Origin: Herbaspirillum sp. 3R11
GTDB taxonomy: Bacteria > Pseudomonadota > Gammaproteobacteria > Burkholderiales > Burkholderiaceae_D
NCBI RefSeq assembly: GCF_004563925.1
Contig: NZ_SPNJ01000001.1
Span: 1,488,001-1,552,000, forward strand
Direction: 5' to 3'
DNA: 64,000 bases
The notes under the pieces are model-generated. The model searched no databases, was not told the origin of the DNA, and saw nothing but the letters and a program-made list of their open reading frames with translations. Of this stretch, positions 27,307 to 35,896 are shown piece by piece (position 1 is the first letter of the stretch; each line of letters starts with the position of its first letter). A program made the position numbers and the translations under genes.

Positions 27307-28031
27307 GCTTCGACCAGCCGCCCTGCCGCAATCGTGATCGTCTGCGCGCAGCGCGCCGCAATCGACGGATCGTGCGTGACCAGCACCAGCGTCGAGCCCC
27401 GCTCCTTGTTCAACTCGAACATCAACTGGATTACCGCTTCGCCGGTTGTGGCGTCCAGGCTGCCGGTCGGTTCGTCTGCCAGCAGCAGAGGCGGCTCGGT
27501 GACGAAGGCACGCGCCAGCGCCACGCGCTGCTGCTCGCCGCCGGACAGATATTTGGGATAGTGCTTGAGGCGGCTGCCCAGGCCGACCCGCGCCAGCATG
27601 CGTTCGGCCTTGCCGCGTGCATCGGCGTCGCCGCGCAGCTCCAGCGGCAGCATGACGTTTTCGACGGCGTTGAGATGACCGAGCAACTGGAACGACTGGA
27701 ACACGAAACCGAGCTTGTGCTTGCGCAGCGCCGCACGGCCGTCTTCGTCGAGCGCAAAGATGTCGACGCCATCAATCCTGACGGTGCCGTCGGAAGGCGT
27801 ATCCAGCCCTGCCAGCAGTCCCAGCAGCGTCGACTTGCCGGAACCGGAGGCGCCGACAATGGCCAGCGTGGTTCCGGCCTGCACGTTAAAATTGACGTCG
27901 CGCAAGATCGCCAGCTCGCCGGCCTTGCTGACGGCAGTCGCCTCGGCGGCGGCATCGGCGACACGCTTGGACAGATTGACGACTTCGATGGCGGAAGTGG
28001 ATGATGGTGAAGACACAGAGGAATCAGGCAT
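27303..28031 (-). CDS. ABC transporter ATP-binding protein (YbbA/LolD-like)
   Basis: ATPase of 242 residues. Walker A 'GASGSGKST', Q-loop 'FVFQSFQLLGHLNAVENV', signature 'LSGGEQQRVALARAF', Walker B 'LLLADEPTGSLD' and H-loop 'VTHD' are intact. This type works with a large MacB/YbbP-like permease and sits divergent from a TesA-type esterase in many proteobacteria (ybbA-tesA), exactly as here. The partner permease is not beside it. Its first ~17 residues are Ser-rich and not part of the domain. The start codon region overlaps that of the esterase on the other strand. Confidence 0.88.
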   Translation of the reverse strand: MPDSSVSSPSSTSAIEVVNLSKRVADAAAEATAVSKAGELAILRDVNFNVQAGTTLAIVGASGSGKSTLLGLLAGLDTPSDGTVRIDGVDIFALDEDGRAALRKHKLGFVFQSFQLLGHLNAVENVMLPLELRGDADARGKAERMLARVGLGSRLKHYPKYLSGGEQQRVALARAFVTEPPLLLADEPTGSLDATTGEAVIQLMFELNKERGSTLVLVTHDPSIAARCAQTITIAAGRLVEA

Positions 28032-28050
28032 GCAATCGAATGGAAGATGG

Positions 28051-28707
28051 ATGAAGGCGATGAAAAGACATGATGTACGCTGGCGCCGCCTGTTGGCCGC
28101 GCTGCTGGCGATGCCCCTGCTGATGTTCGCAGCGAGCGCCTATTCTGCACCAAAAACCCTGCTTGTGCTCGGAGATAGTCTGTCGGCAGAGTACGGCCTG
28201 ACGCGCGGCAGCGGCTGGGTGGCGCTGCTCGACAAACGGCTGCAGCAGGAAAAAATCGGCGCCGGCGTCACCGCCGTTATCAATGCCAGCATCAGCGGCG
28301 AAACCACCATCGGCGGCAAAACCCGCCTGCCGGCCCTGCTGAGCAAGCATGCGCCCGACGTCGTGATCATCGAACTGGGCGCCAACGACGCCTTGCGCGG
28401 CCTGCAACTGAGCGCCACGCAAGCCAACCTGCAGGCGCTGATCGACATGGCGCGCGCGGCCAAGGCCAAGGTGGTGCTGGTGGGGATGCAGATCCCTCCG
28501 AATTACGGCGCCGATTACACCAACAAGTTCTCGCAGTTGTTTCCTGCGGCAGCGAAGCAGAACAAGACCGCGCTGGTGCCGTTCTTCCTGAAGGATGTGG
28601 CCGACAAGCCGGCTCTGTTCCAGGCCGATCGCATGCACCCCAACGAACAGGCGCAGCAGACACTGCTGGACAACGTCTGGCCGGCGCTCAAGCCTTTGCT
28701 CAAATAG
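28051..28707 (+). CDS. tesA: Arylesterase / thioesterase I, GDSL family (TesA-like)
   Basis: Periplasmic SGNH hydrolase acting on acyl esters and acyl-CoA. Signal peptide ends near 'ASAYS|APKTLL'. Block I is 'VLGDSLSAEYGL' (nucleophile Ser), block III 'GANDALRG', and the catalytic Asp-His lies in 'DRMHPNEQAQQ'. About 218 residues from the ATG at 28051, which has GGAAG upstream; ATGs at 28030 and 28060 are alternatives. It is divergent from the YbbA-like ATPase with essentially no gap. It overlaps the convergent amidotransferase by 8 bases. Confidence 0.88.
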   Translation: MKAMKRHDVRWRRLLAALLAMPLLMFAASAYSAPKTLLVLGDSLSAEYGLTRGSGWVALLDKRLQQEKIGAGVTAVINASISGETTIGGKTRLPALLSKHAPDVVIIELGANDALRGLQLSATQANLQALIDMARAAKAKVVLVGMQIPPNYGADYTNKFSQLFPAAAKQNKTALVPFFLKDVADKPALFQADRMHPNEQAQQTLLDNVWPALKPLLK

Positions 28708-29494
28708 TCACGGGGATTTGTTTTACCGGCGCGTGCAGATCGAGGAAGCGCCGCAGCAGCGCCGCCGATTGCGGCGTCTCGCAAACCTGGGCGCACATGG
28801 CGGCGGTGTCGATGCCGCACTTGCCGTAGACCTCGGTGTAATACGCCAGGTGGGCCCTGACGAACTCGCCGGTGAATTCCGGATGGAACTGCGCTGAAAA
28901 GATATTGGGCGCCAGCCGCAGCATGTGATGCGGGTCCATCGGCGAGCTGGCCAGCACGGCTGCGCCCGGCGGTGGTTCCAGCACCACTTGCGAATGCAGC
29001 ATGTGGGCTTCGAAACTCTCCGGAATCTCTCCCAGCAAATGCTCACCGGCAGCGACCGCATGCCGCGTCACCGCCATGGTGCCGGCCACGCGTCCGGCCG
29101 GGTTGTACCCGACCTTGCCGCCGAAGGCGTGCGACAACAATTGATGCCCGTAGCAGATGCCGAACATCGGCAGCCCGTGTTCGGCCGCGCGACGCAACCA
29201 CGCCGCAGTGCGCTCGCTCCAGTCGACCAGATCGGTGACCATGGTCGGCGAACCAGTGATCAGCACCGCGCGGTATTGATCCGGCTCACGCAGGAACTGG
29301 CCCTGGAACACCGAGACGATTTCAGTCTCGTCATCGTGCAAGCCGGCGGCTTTTTGCAACTGGACGGCATAGCTGCCGTACGACTGGCGCAAATCGTCGA
29401 CGGGGTCACCGGTGTGAATGATCAGGACGGGAGTGAGTGATCCGGCTGCGGCTGGAACAGATGCTGATACTGCGGCTGACACTGAGGCTGGCAT
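28700..29494 (-). CDS. Class I glutamine amidotransferase-like protein
   Basis: GATase1 protein of about 264 residues, of the GMP-synthase-like stand-alone group (YfeJ/GuaA-type). Nucleophile Cys in 'MFGICYGHQLLSHAFGG' and the catalytic His-Glu in 'SAQFHPEF' are present. The first ~20 residues are Ala/Ser-rich and come from repetitive DNA (ACTGCGGCTG-type units near 29470), so the true start may be a little later. The ppiD terminator lies just upstream and excludes longer forms. Physiological substrate unknown. Confidence 0.83.
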   Translation of the reverse strand: MPASVSAAVSASVPAAAGSLTPVLIIHTGDPVDDLRQSYGSYAVQLQKAAGLHDDETEIVSVFQGQFLREPDQYRAVLITGSPTMVTDLVDWSERTAAWLRRAAEHGLPMFGICYGHQLLSHAFGGKVGYNPAGRVAGTMAVTRHAVAAGEHLLGEIPESFEAHMLHSQVVLEPPPGAAVLASSPMDPHHMLRLAPNIFSAQFHPEFTGEFVRAHLAYYTEVYGKCGIDTAAMCAQVCETPQSAALLRRFLDLHAPVKQIPVTI

Positions 29495-29558
29495 GGACGC
29501 GGCTTCAAGGACTAAGGTTAAGGTTGATTGTACGTGCGGCGCGGCACGCCGAAGCTGC

Positions 29559-29586
29559 AAAAAAGGCCGCATAAGCGGCCTTTTTT
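29559..29586. terminator. Terminator of ppiD
   Basis: Six-bp stem GGCCGC/GCGGCC with a 4-base loop, with six As before and six Ts after. It serves ppiD on the minus strand and could also act on the plus strand. Confidence 0.87.
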
Positions 29587-29615
29587 GTCTGATGCAAATA
29601 ATTTGCGAAAAGCAA

Positions 29616-31556
29616 TTATTTAGCAGCGTCGGCTGATTTACCGTCGGTCGCACCGACTGTCTCGCCGCCCTTCAGGATCTTGGTCTTGGCCTTTTCCTTC
29701 AGGAAGTTGATGTAGGACAGCATTTCCTGCTCGGCCAGCGTATTGGCGATCTGGTCCTGCTCGGTCTTGCGGCGGGCTGCATCAGGTGCAGCCGGTTGCG
29801 CCACCTTGGTGATGCGGAACACGCTGTAACCCTGGCCCGGCACTTCGATGCCGGTGTAAGCCGGCAGCTTGGCGGTGTCGGCCTTCATGACGGCCAGGAA
29901 AGCATCCTGGTTCCAGCCCTGGGTCTTCACGCGCGAAGCCAGCTTGGCGTCACCAAAACCGGCGGCGTCATCCTTGGCCTTCAGCTCGGCCAGCTTGGCT
30001 TCGCCGGCCTTCTTGGCCAGCGCCAGCTCTTCGCTCTGCGTCACCAACTCGCGGACGATGGTCTTGACGTCGTCAAAGGCGCGCTTGGTGACCGGCTTGT
30101 ACTCGACGATATGACCGGCGATCAGCGTGGTCGGCGCGACCTGCACCGCTTCCGAATTGTGCTTGCCCTTGATGGTGTCGTCAGTGAACAGGACCTTCAG
30201 GAACTTCGGATTGTTGTAGACCGTGTTCGGCGGCAGCGTCGGATTGGCCTGACGCGTCACGCCCGTGGCGGTTTCGATCTTCAGCTTGAGCTTGTCGGCC
30301 ACCGGCTTGAGGCTGTCGCCCTGTTCGTAGACGGTGTTGTTGAAGGTCTCGGCCAGTTCGGCGTACTTCTTGGCTGCAAGTTGCTTCTTGATCTCGGTGG
30401 AGATTTCGCCCTTCACTTCGTCCAACGGCTTGACGGAGCCCGGTTTGACGCCGGTCAGCTGGATGATGTGATAGCCGTAATCGGACTCGACCGGATCGCT
30501 GATCTCGCCTTGCTTGAGCTTGTAGGCCGCGTCTTCAAACGACTTGAGCATGGCGCCCTTGCCGAAGAAGCCGAGGTCGCCGCCCTGGTCCTTGGAACCC
30601 GGATCCTGCGAGTTGGCCTTGGCCAGCTTGGCAAAGTCGCCCGGCGTCTTGCGCAGTTGCGCCACCAGGCCGTCGGCCTTGGCCTTGACTGCAGCCTTGT
30701 CGGCGGCGGATGCGCCCTTCTTCACTTCCAGCAGGATGTGGCTGGCGCGGCGCTGTTCATCGGTCGAGTATTGCTTGATATTCTGATCGTAGTAAGACTT
30801 GACGTCGGCGTCAGACACGCTGACCTGCGCAGCCACGGCGGCGCTGTCGAGCACCACGTATTCGATCTTGGCCTGTTCCGGCACTTCGAACTTGCTGCCG
30901 TTCTTGTCGTAGTAAGCCTTGAGCATCTCGTCGGTGACCTTTACCTGGCCGGCGAAGGACGCCGCCTTGAACGACAACTCCTGCACGGTGCGTTCCTGGT
31001 CGTTCAGGTCGGACAGGCGCGCGGCGACTGTCTTCGGTGCGAATGCGGTGCCTTGCACGGCGGTGTTGAGCTGTTGCAGGCCCATGTCGCGGCGCAGGCT
31101 GGCTTCATAACCCTTCGGGGTCAGGCCCTGGGCCGCCAGCAGGACGCGGTACTGGTCGCTGTCGAACGTGCCGTCGGCCTTCAGCAGGCCGGGAATCTGC
31201 ATGATGCTTTGCTGTAGCGTCAGGTCCGACACCGACAGCTTGTCGTTGACGACTTCGGCCGCCAGTGCGCGCTGGGCGATCAGGTTTTCCAGTACGGCGC
31301 GACGTGCTTCAGGCGTATCGAACACTTTCGGATCGATCTGGCCGCCGGACATCTGGCGCATGCGCTCCAGTTGCTGGCGCTGCGCGGCGTCCCATTCTTC
31401 CTTGGTAATGGTCTGGCCGGCCACCTTGGCCACGGCATTGTCGCCATCGGACAGACGGCTGTAGCCTTCCAGGCCGAAGAACGCGAAGGACGGGAAAATA
31501 AACAGCAGCAGCAGGAATTGCATCAGGCGCTGATGGTTACGGATAAATTCAAACAT
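29616..31556 (-). CDS. ppiD: Periplasmic folding chaperone PpiD (SurA-N and parvulin domains)
   Basis: Membrane-anchored foldase of 646 residues. A single N-terminal helix (about residues 12-30, '[17 protein letters not shown]') holds it to the inner membrane at the Sec exit. A SurA-like domain follows (35-185), then one rotamase domain at about 265-365 ('[15 protein letters not shown]', '[23 protein letters not shown]', '[10 protein letters not shown]') and a C-terminal region with a second degenerate parvulin-like part. Length is typical of beta-proteobacteria. In this order hupB often lies upstream; here there is a candidate small RNA instead. Confidence 0.93.
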   Translation of the reverse strand: MFEFIRNHQRLMQFLLLLFIFPSFAFFGLEGYSRLSDGDNAVAKVAGQTITKEEWDAAQRQQLERMRQMSGGQIDPKVFDTPEARRAVLENLIAQRALAAEVVNDKLSVSDLTLQQSIMQIPGLLKADGTFDSDQYRVLLAAQGLTPKGYEASLRRDMGLQQLNTAVQGTAFAPKTVAARLSDLNDQERTVQELSFKAASFAGQVKVTDEMLKAYYDKNGSKFEVPEQAKIEYVVLDSAAVAAQVSVSDADVKSYYDQNIKQYSTDEQRRASHILLEVKKGASAADKAAVKAKADGLVAQLRKTPGDFAKLAKANSQDPGSKDQGGDLGFFGKGAMLKSFEDAAYKLKQGEISDPVESDYGYHIIQLTGVKPGSVKPLDEVKGEISTEIKKQLAAKKYAELAETFNNTVYEQGDSLKPVADKLKLKIETATGVTRQANPTLPPNTVYNNPKFLKVLFTDDTIKGKHNSEAVQVAPTTLIAGHIVEYKPVTKRAFDDVKTIVRELVTQSEELALAKKAGEAKLAELKAKDDAAGFGDAKLASRVKTQGWNQDAFLAVMKADTAKLPAYTGIEVPGQGYSVFRITKVAQPAAPDAARRKTEQDQIANTLAEQEMLSYINFLKEKAKTKILKGGETVGATDGKSADAAK

Positions 31557-31673
31557 GGGTCAGCCGATCACGAAATCAGAAAGAAATCAGAAACAAGGAC
31601 ATCAAATGACATCAGTTACCGCGCACTCGCCTCCCGAAAACCGGTCAGCTAATGCACACACAGGAACGCATAA

Positions 31674-31769
31674 GAAAAAAGGCGAACTCACGTTCGCCTT
31701 GTAGCAATGCTCATGCTGGCGGAGCAAATTTCTCTGCTCTGGGAGATGCCGCCTTGGCAACAACGCCCG
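31674..31769 (-). ncRNA. Candidate small RNA upstream of ppiD
   Basis: On the minus strand a promoter (-35 GTGACT at 31804-31799, 17-bp spacer, perfect -10 TATAAT at 31781-31776) predicts a start near 31769. A Rho-independent terminator follows at 31698-31673 (7-bp stem GGCGAAC/GTTCGCC, then an A/T run giving a U-tail). The ~95-base product contains two more potential stems (GGCGG/CCGCC enclosing GAGCA/TGCTC) and no convincing reading frame. It matches no RNA family I can name. Confidence 0.5.
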
Positions 31770-31890
31770 CGCGCCATTATACACAGCCAGCCACGCCAAG
31801 TCACCGATGCTGCCGACGGGAAACGCGTTGAAAATGCTGATTTGCACGGGTTCGCGCTATCATCCTGCCCTACGCAAACAGGAATCGGTC

Positions 31891-32115
31891 ATGACAAAGC
31901 TGGAAGAAATCGTCAAACGGCAAAAACAAGGCGCGAAATTCGTGCTCTCGTTTCAGATGCTGGGCATGGATGTAGAAACTTTCGATACGGTCGCGCAGAC
32001 CTGGATCGAGCACGGCGGCCCCGGCTTCGAGGCTGCCGGCGTGCCGTTCCGAAAGGTGATCGACGGCGAATTCCTGATCGCCCGGTTGACCGTGGTCAAG
32101 ACCGCCGAAGAATGA
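31891..32115 (+). CDS. Small hypothetical protein, 74 residues
   Basis: Short soluble protein (MTKLEEIVKRQKQGAKF...) with mixed helix and strand; the residues 'FRKVIDGEFLIARLTVVKT' look like a closing beta hairpin. No family recognised. Earlier in-frame ATGs at 31807 and 31834 would overlap the small-RNA promoter. Codon use fits the chromosome. It is convergent with the PaaK-like gene, 20 bp away. Confidence 0.5.
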   Translation: MTKLEEIVKRQKQGAKFVLSFQMLGMDVETFDTVAQTWIEHGGPGFEAAGVPFRKVIDGEFLIARLTVVKTAEE

Positions 32116-32135
32116 ACGCACACTGATTATTCATA

Positions 32136-33395
32136 TTATTCGTACTTGCGCGCGTCCTCGATGACCTTGCCGTCATTGGGCAAACTTCCCGGCGCCGCAA
32201 ACAGCACCTCCCCCCTCAGTTTGGTAATGTCGCGCACGCTGTCGGCAATCGCCGCCGCCTCCCCTTGCCTTGCGGCACTTTCCATGTCTGCAGTTTCACA
32301 ATGCAGCGTCATGCTGTCGTTGGCCATCTCGCCGCTGACCACCAGCCGCGCCTTCAGAATCAATCCGTGGCGCCGCGTAATCTCCGCCACCTGCGAAGGA
32401 TGCACGAACATGCCGCGCACCTTGGTGGTCTGGTCAGCGCGCCCCATCCAGCCCTTGATGCGTGTATTGGTGCGTCCGCACGGCGAGACGCCATCCAGCG
32501 CCGCAGTCAGGTCGCCGGTGCCGAAACGGATCAGCGGATAGTCGGGATTGAACGAGGTCACCACCACTTCCCCGACCTCGCCCGGCCGGACCGGATCGCC
32601 GGTGCCGGGACGGACGATTTCAAGGATCAGGTCTTCGTCGAGGACCATGCCCGGATTGACCTTGCCATCGCTGATGGACTCATACGCGATGTTGCCGATG
32701 TCGGCCGAAGCGTATAGCTGCAACACGTTCGGCACGCCGTTATCGTGGAACCAGCTGCGCAGCGACGGCGGCAGCGCCTCGGCGCTGACCAGCGCGCGTT
32801 GCAGGCTGTCGAGGGCGACGCCCATCTCCTGCGCCTTCTCGATGATGATCTTGAGGAATGACGGCGTACCGACATAGGCATCCGGGCGCAGCGAGACCAT
32901 GGTCTGGACCTGCAGTTCAGTCTGGCCGATGCCCGACGGAATCACCGCACAGCCGAGCTTGGCCGCCGCGCCTTCGGCCATGAAAGCCGCCGGCGTGAAA
33001 TGGTAGGAAAAACAGTTCTGGATGATATGCCCGGAGCGCAGCCCCAGCGCGCGCATCGGCCGCTCGAAGCGCCACCAGTCCTGGCTGTGTCCTTCCGGAT
33101 CGAAGATCGGACCGGGCGACACGAACAGCCGGCGCAACTGGCGATGCGGAGTGGTGTTGAGTCCGCCGAACGGCGGCGTCGCCGCCTGCAGATCCTTCAG
33201 GTCCGATTTGCGCGTGACCGGCAATTGCGCCAGTGCGGCGCGTGTGCCGATGTCGCCGGCGCTGACGCCCTTGAGAATGCGGTTCCAGCCTTCGGCGCCT
33301 TGTGCGCGCGCCACCAGGCCCGGCAAGGCGGACATCAGCGCGGCCTCGCGTTGTTGCGGATCGCGTTGTTCCAGAGAATCGAGAATGTCGGACAT
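32136..33395 (-). CDS. Phenylacetate-CoA ligase-like AMP-binding protein (PaaK family)
   Basis: Acyl-adenylate ligase of 419 residues, the length of PaaK. A P-loop region is recognisable around 'RRLFVSPGPIFDPEG', the core around 'LQLYASADIGNIAYES' and the C-terminal lid around 'MGRADQTTKVRGMFVHPSQVAEITRRH'. It should activate an aromatic or related acid with CoA. It is last in the Liv/acyl-CoA-ligase cluster, so it probably acts on an acid imported by that transporter. The ATG at 33395 is chosen by homology to the family; a longer frame runs into a palindromic repeat and is rejected. Confidence 0.8.
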   Translation of the reverse strand: MSDILDSLEQRDPQQREAALMSALPGLVARAQGAEGWNRILKGVSAGDIGTRAALAQLPVTRKSDLKDLQAATPPFGGLNTTPHRQLRRLFVSPGPIFDPEGHSQDWWRFERPMRALGLRSGHIIQNCFSYHFTPAAFMAEGAAAKLGCAVIPSGIGQTELQVQTMVSLRPDAYVGTPSFLKIIIEKAQEMGVALDSLQRALVSAEALPPSLRSWFHDNGVPNVLQLYASADIGNIAYESISDGKVNPGMVLDEDLILEIVRPGTGDPVRPGEVGEVVVTSFNPDYPLIRFGTGDLTAALDGVSPCGRTNTRIKGWMGRADQTTKVRGMFVHPSQVAEITRRHGLILKARLVVSGEMANDSMTLHCETADMESAARQGEAAAIADSVRDITKLRGEVLFAAPGSLPNDGKVIEDARKYE

Positions 33396-33462
33396 GAATT
33401 TACCGTATGCGTGGACTGAGGAAAGATTATTGCGGCGCACGCCGCCCTTTTTATTAAGAGCC

Positions 33463-33552
33463 ACTAACAAAGCGCCGCTGGCAAGGCGCGCCGACGCAGA
33501 CAGTACGAATGTACGGCAAGGAGAAGCAACGCCGCCAGCGGTGCTTTGTTAG
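33463..33552. repeat. 90-bp intergenic palindromic element
   Basis: Terminal 19-base arms at 33463-33481 and 33534-33552 are complementary except for one position, which would be a G-U pair in RNA. The 52-bp centre contains a second small inverted repeat (GTACGAATGTAC). It lies in the spacer between the PaaK-like gene and livF and resembles REP/MITE-like interspersed elements. One copy only in this window. Confidence 0.6.
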
Positions 33553-33557
33553 CGGAT

Positions 33558-34361
33558 CTAAGCCAGCCAGCGCTTGCGCCTGCGATAGAACTTCATGTCG
33601 CGGAAATTCTTGCGCCCCGCCGCCGACACGCCGAGGTAAAACTCCTTGACGTCTTCATTGCTGGCGAGATCGTTGGCAGCACCTTCCATCACCACCCGGC
33701 CGTTCTCCAGGATGTAGCCGAAATCGGCATAGCGCAGCGCCACCATGGTGTTTTGCTCGGCCAGCAGGAAGGACACGTTTTCCTTGGTGTTGAGGTCTTT
33801 GACGATCTCGAAAATCTCTTCCACGATCTGCGGCGCCAGCCCCATCGACGGTTCATCGAGCAGGATCATCGACGGCTTGGCCATCATGGCCCGGCCGATC
33901 GCGGTCATCTGCTGCTCGCCGCCGGAGGTGTAACCCGACTGCGACTTGCGGCGCACCTTCAGGCGCGGGAAGTAGTCGTAGATTTTTTCCAGCTCCCGCT
34001 TCACTTCGGCGTTGCTGATGTTGCGCGTGTAGGCGCCGGTCAGCAGGTTTTCTTCTACCGTCAGATGGCCGAAGCAATGCCGGCCCTCCATCACCTGGAT
34101 CACACCGCGCTTGACCAGGTCGTTGGGCGTCATGCGGTCGACACGCTCGCCCTTGAATTCGATGCTGCCCTTGGTGACGTCGCCGCGCTCGGCCCCCAGC
34201 AGATTGGAAATCGCCTTGAGCGTCGTGCTCTTGCCGGCGCCGTTGGCGCCCAGCAGCGCCACGATCTTGCCTTCCGGCACCGCCAGCGAGACACCCTTGA
34301 GGACCAGGATCACGTGGTCGTAGATGACTTCGATGTTGTTGATGTTGAGTGCTGTACCCAT
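33558..34361 (-). CDS. Branched-chain amino acid-type ABC transporter ATPase (LivF-like)
   Basis: ATPase of 267 residues. Walker A 'GANGAGKST', signature 'YTSGGEQQMTAIGRAM', Walker B 'MILLDEPSMGLAP', and the LivF-type 'GRHCFGHLTVEENLLTGAY'. About 25 residues longer than E. coli LivF because of a basic tail (NFRDMKFYRRRKRWLA). Part of the livG-H-M-K-F set; the cargo is likely a carboxylic acid or aromatic acid given the two CoA ligases in the cluster. Confidence 0.87.
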   Translation of the reverse strand: MGTALNINNIEVIYDHVILVLKGVSLAVPEGKIVALLGANGAGKSTTLKAISNLLGAERGDVTKGSIEFKGERVDRMTPNDLVKRGVIQVMEGRHCFGHLTVEENLLTGAYTRNISNAEVKRELEKIYDYFPRLKVRRKSQSGYTSGGEQQMTAIGRAMMAKPSMILLDEPSMGLAPQIVEEIFEIVKDLNTKENVSFLLAEQNTMVALRYADFGYILENGRVVMEGAANDLASNEDVKEFYLGVSAAGRKNFRDMKFYRRRKRWLA

Positions 34362-34384
34362 GCTTGCTCCGGCTTGGACAAACT

Positions 34385-34412
34385 TGTCCGGACCTGCGTG
34401 TTCGGACCTGCC
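34385..34412. repeat. 14-bp tandem repeat in the LivK/LivF spacer
   Basis: Two 14-bp units (34385-34398 and 34399-34412), core CGGACCTGC, differing at two positions, plus a partial third unit. Confidence 0.55.
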
Positions 34413-34488
34413 TGTTCAGATTTTTTCCTGCTCAAAAAAGCGTCGATGCGCCCGACACATTTCAACGCACCGACGCCAAGGCCTGTAT

Positions 34489-35808
34489 TTATTTCATGCA
34501 GGCAGGGGTAATACCCTTTTCTTTCGCGTACTTCGCGGCCGAAGCCTTGAACAACGGGTGGATCAGGTTCTTGTTGCCTTCGATCCAGTCCGACACCAGC
34601 ACCCACTTGGTGCCGTCCCATTGCTGGATCTTGACCTTGCCCGAACCCTCGTGGTTGTCGCAGGAAGTCTTGATCTCAGGCAGCAGGCCGGTGGCGCCCA
34701 ACTGTTGCAGACGCGCGTTGGTGATGTTCAGATTCTCCAGGCCCCAGCGCACGTCCTCGCCACTCATGACCTTCTTGCCGAACTTGCCTTGTGCAGTACG
34801 CACGGCTTCCACCGTGGCGATGGCTGCCGAGACGCCGCGGTTGTACAGGATCGAGCCGATCTTGTTCTTGTCCTGCAGGTTGCCCTTGCCGGCGCCGTAG
34901 ACCACCTTCTCGATGTCGGCGATCAGCGGCACGCCCTTGCCGGCCACGTTCCAGGTCGCGCTCATGTAACCCTTGGCGGCGTCGCCTGCAGGAATCGTGT
35001 CTTCCTCAGAGCCGGCCCACCACGAACCGATGATCTTGTCGCGTGCAAAGCCAACCTTTTGCGCCGCCTTCAGCGCAGTCTGGTTCATCACGCCCCAGCC
35101 CCAGAAGATCACGTAATCAGGATTTTCCTGGCGGATCTTCAGCCATTGCGCGCCCTGCTCGTTGCCCGGATGGGCCACAGGAATCTGAACGACCTTGAAC
35201 TTGCCCAGCGTGGCTTCGGCTTCCAGCGCCACGATCGGCTCCTTGCCGTAGGCCGAATCGTGGTACAGGAACACGATCTTCTTGCCGGCCAGCGAGCCGC
35301 CGTTCTTGGTCGTAAGGAACTTGACGATCGCCGACACCTGCATCTGATACGTCGTCACCAGCGGGAAGGCATACGGGAACACCGAGCCGTCCACGGCGTC
35401 GGTACGGCCATAGCCCATCATCAGCAGCGGCACCTTGTCTTCGACGCTTTTGTCGATCAGCGCGTAAGAAATGCCGGTTGCCATCGAATTGATCGCGGTG
35501 CCCTTGGTCACCGGATTCTTGTTCTTCATGCGCTCATAGCACTCGACGCCCTTGGCGTTGTTGTACTCGGTCTCGCATTCTTCCCAGGACAGCTTGACGC
35601 CGTTGACGCCGCCTTCCTTGAGATTGACGTAGTTCAGGTAATCGACGTAGCCGCCGTAGTACGACTGGCCGTTGGTGCCGTACGGGCCGACGCGATAGCT
35701 CGGAATCGCAATGAACTGGTCGTTGGCCTGGGCCATCGCCGGCAGCGCGGGAGCCAACAGACTTGCAGCGACGGTCGCGGCAAGCACAAGTTGTTTGATA
35801 TTTTTCAT
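34489..35808 (-). CDS. Liv-type ABC transporter periplasmic substrate-binding protein
   Basis: Secreted type-1 solute-binding protein of 439 residues. Signal peptide ends near 'PALPAMA|QANDQFIAIPSYRVGPYGTNG'. The long mature part with two Cys pairs and 'VDYLNYVNLKEGGVNG' belongs to the group beside LivHMGF and acyl-CoA ligases in Burkholderiales, distinct from true leucine-binding proteins. ATG at 35808 with AAGGAG upstream. Proposed to bind an aromatic or aliphatic acid. Confidence 0.86.
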   Translation of the reverse strand: MKNIKQLVLAATVAASLLAPALPAMAQANDQFIAIPSYRVGPYGTNGQSYYGGYVDYLNYVNLKEGGVNGVKLSWEECETEYNNAKGVECYERMKNKNPVTKGTAINSMATGISYALIDKSVEDKVPLLMMGYGRTDAVDGSVFPYAFPLVTTYQMQVSAIVKFLTTKNGGSLAGKKIVFLYHDSAYGKEPIVALEAEATLGKFKVVQIPVAHPGNEQGAQWLKIRQENPDYVIFWGWGVMNQTALKAAQKVGFARDKIIGSWWAGSEEDTIPAGDAAKGYMSATWNVAGKGVPLIADIEKVVYGAGKGNLQDKNKIGSILYNRGVSAAIATVEAVRTAQGKFGKKVMSGEDVRWGLENLNITNARLQQLGATGLLPEIKTSCDNHEGSGKVKIQQWDGTKWVLVSDWIEGNKNLIHPLFKASAAKYAKEKGITPACMK

Positions 35809-35896
35809 ACGTGTCTCCTTGAGTTTTATTACCCATGTGCGTACCTCATTTTTACTTCTGGGCACGCATCGTTTTACTTCTGAAAAACAGTAACTG

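Noticed and set aside
31602-31847. 81-codon frame on the minus strand upstream of ppiD
   Set aside because: It spans a promoter and a Rho-independent terminator and has no ribosome-binding site; the small-RNA interpretation fits better.
33432-33454. GC hairpin with T-run upstream of the PaaK-like gene as terminator
   Set aside because: It would act only on the plus strand, where no gene ends; likely part of the repeat-rich spacer.
34324-35883. 519-codon open frame opposite the Liv binding protein
   Set aside because: Antisense shadow; the binding protein with signal peptide is clear on the minus strand.
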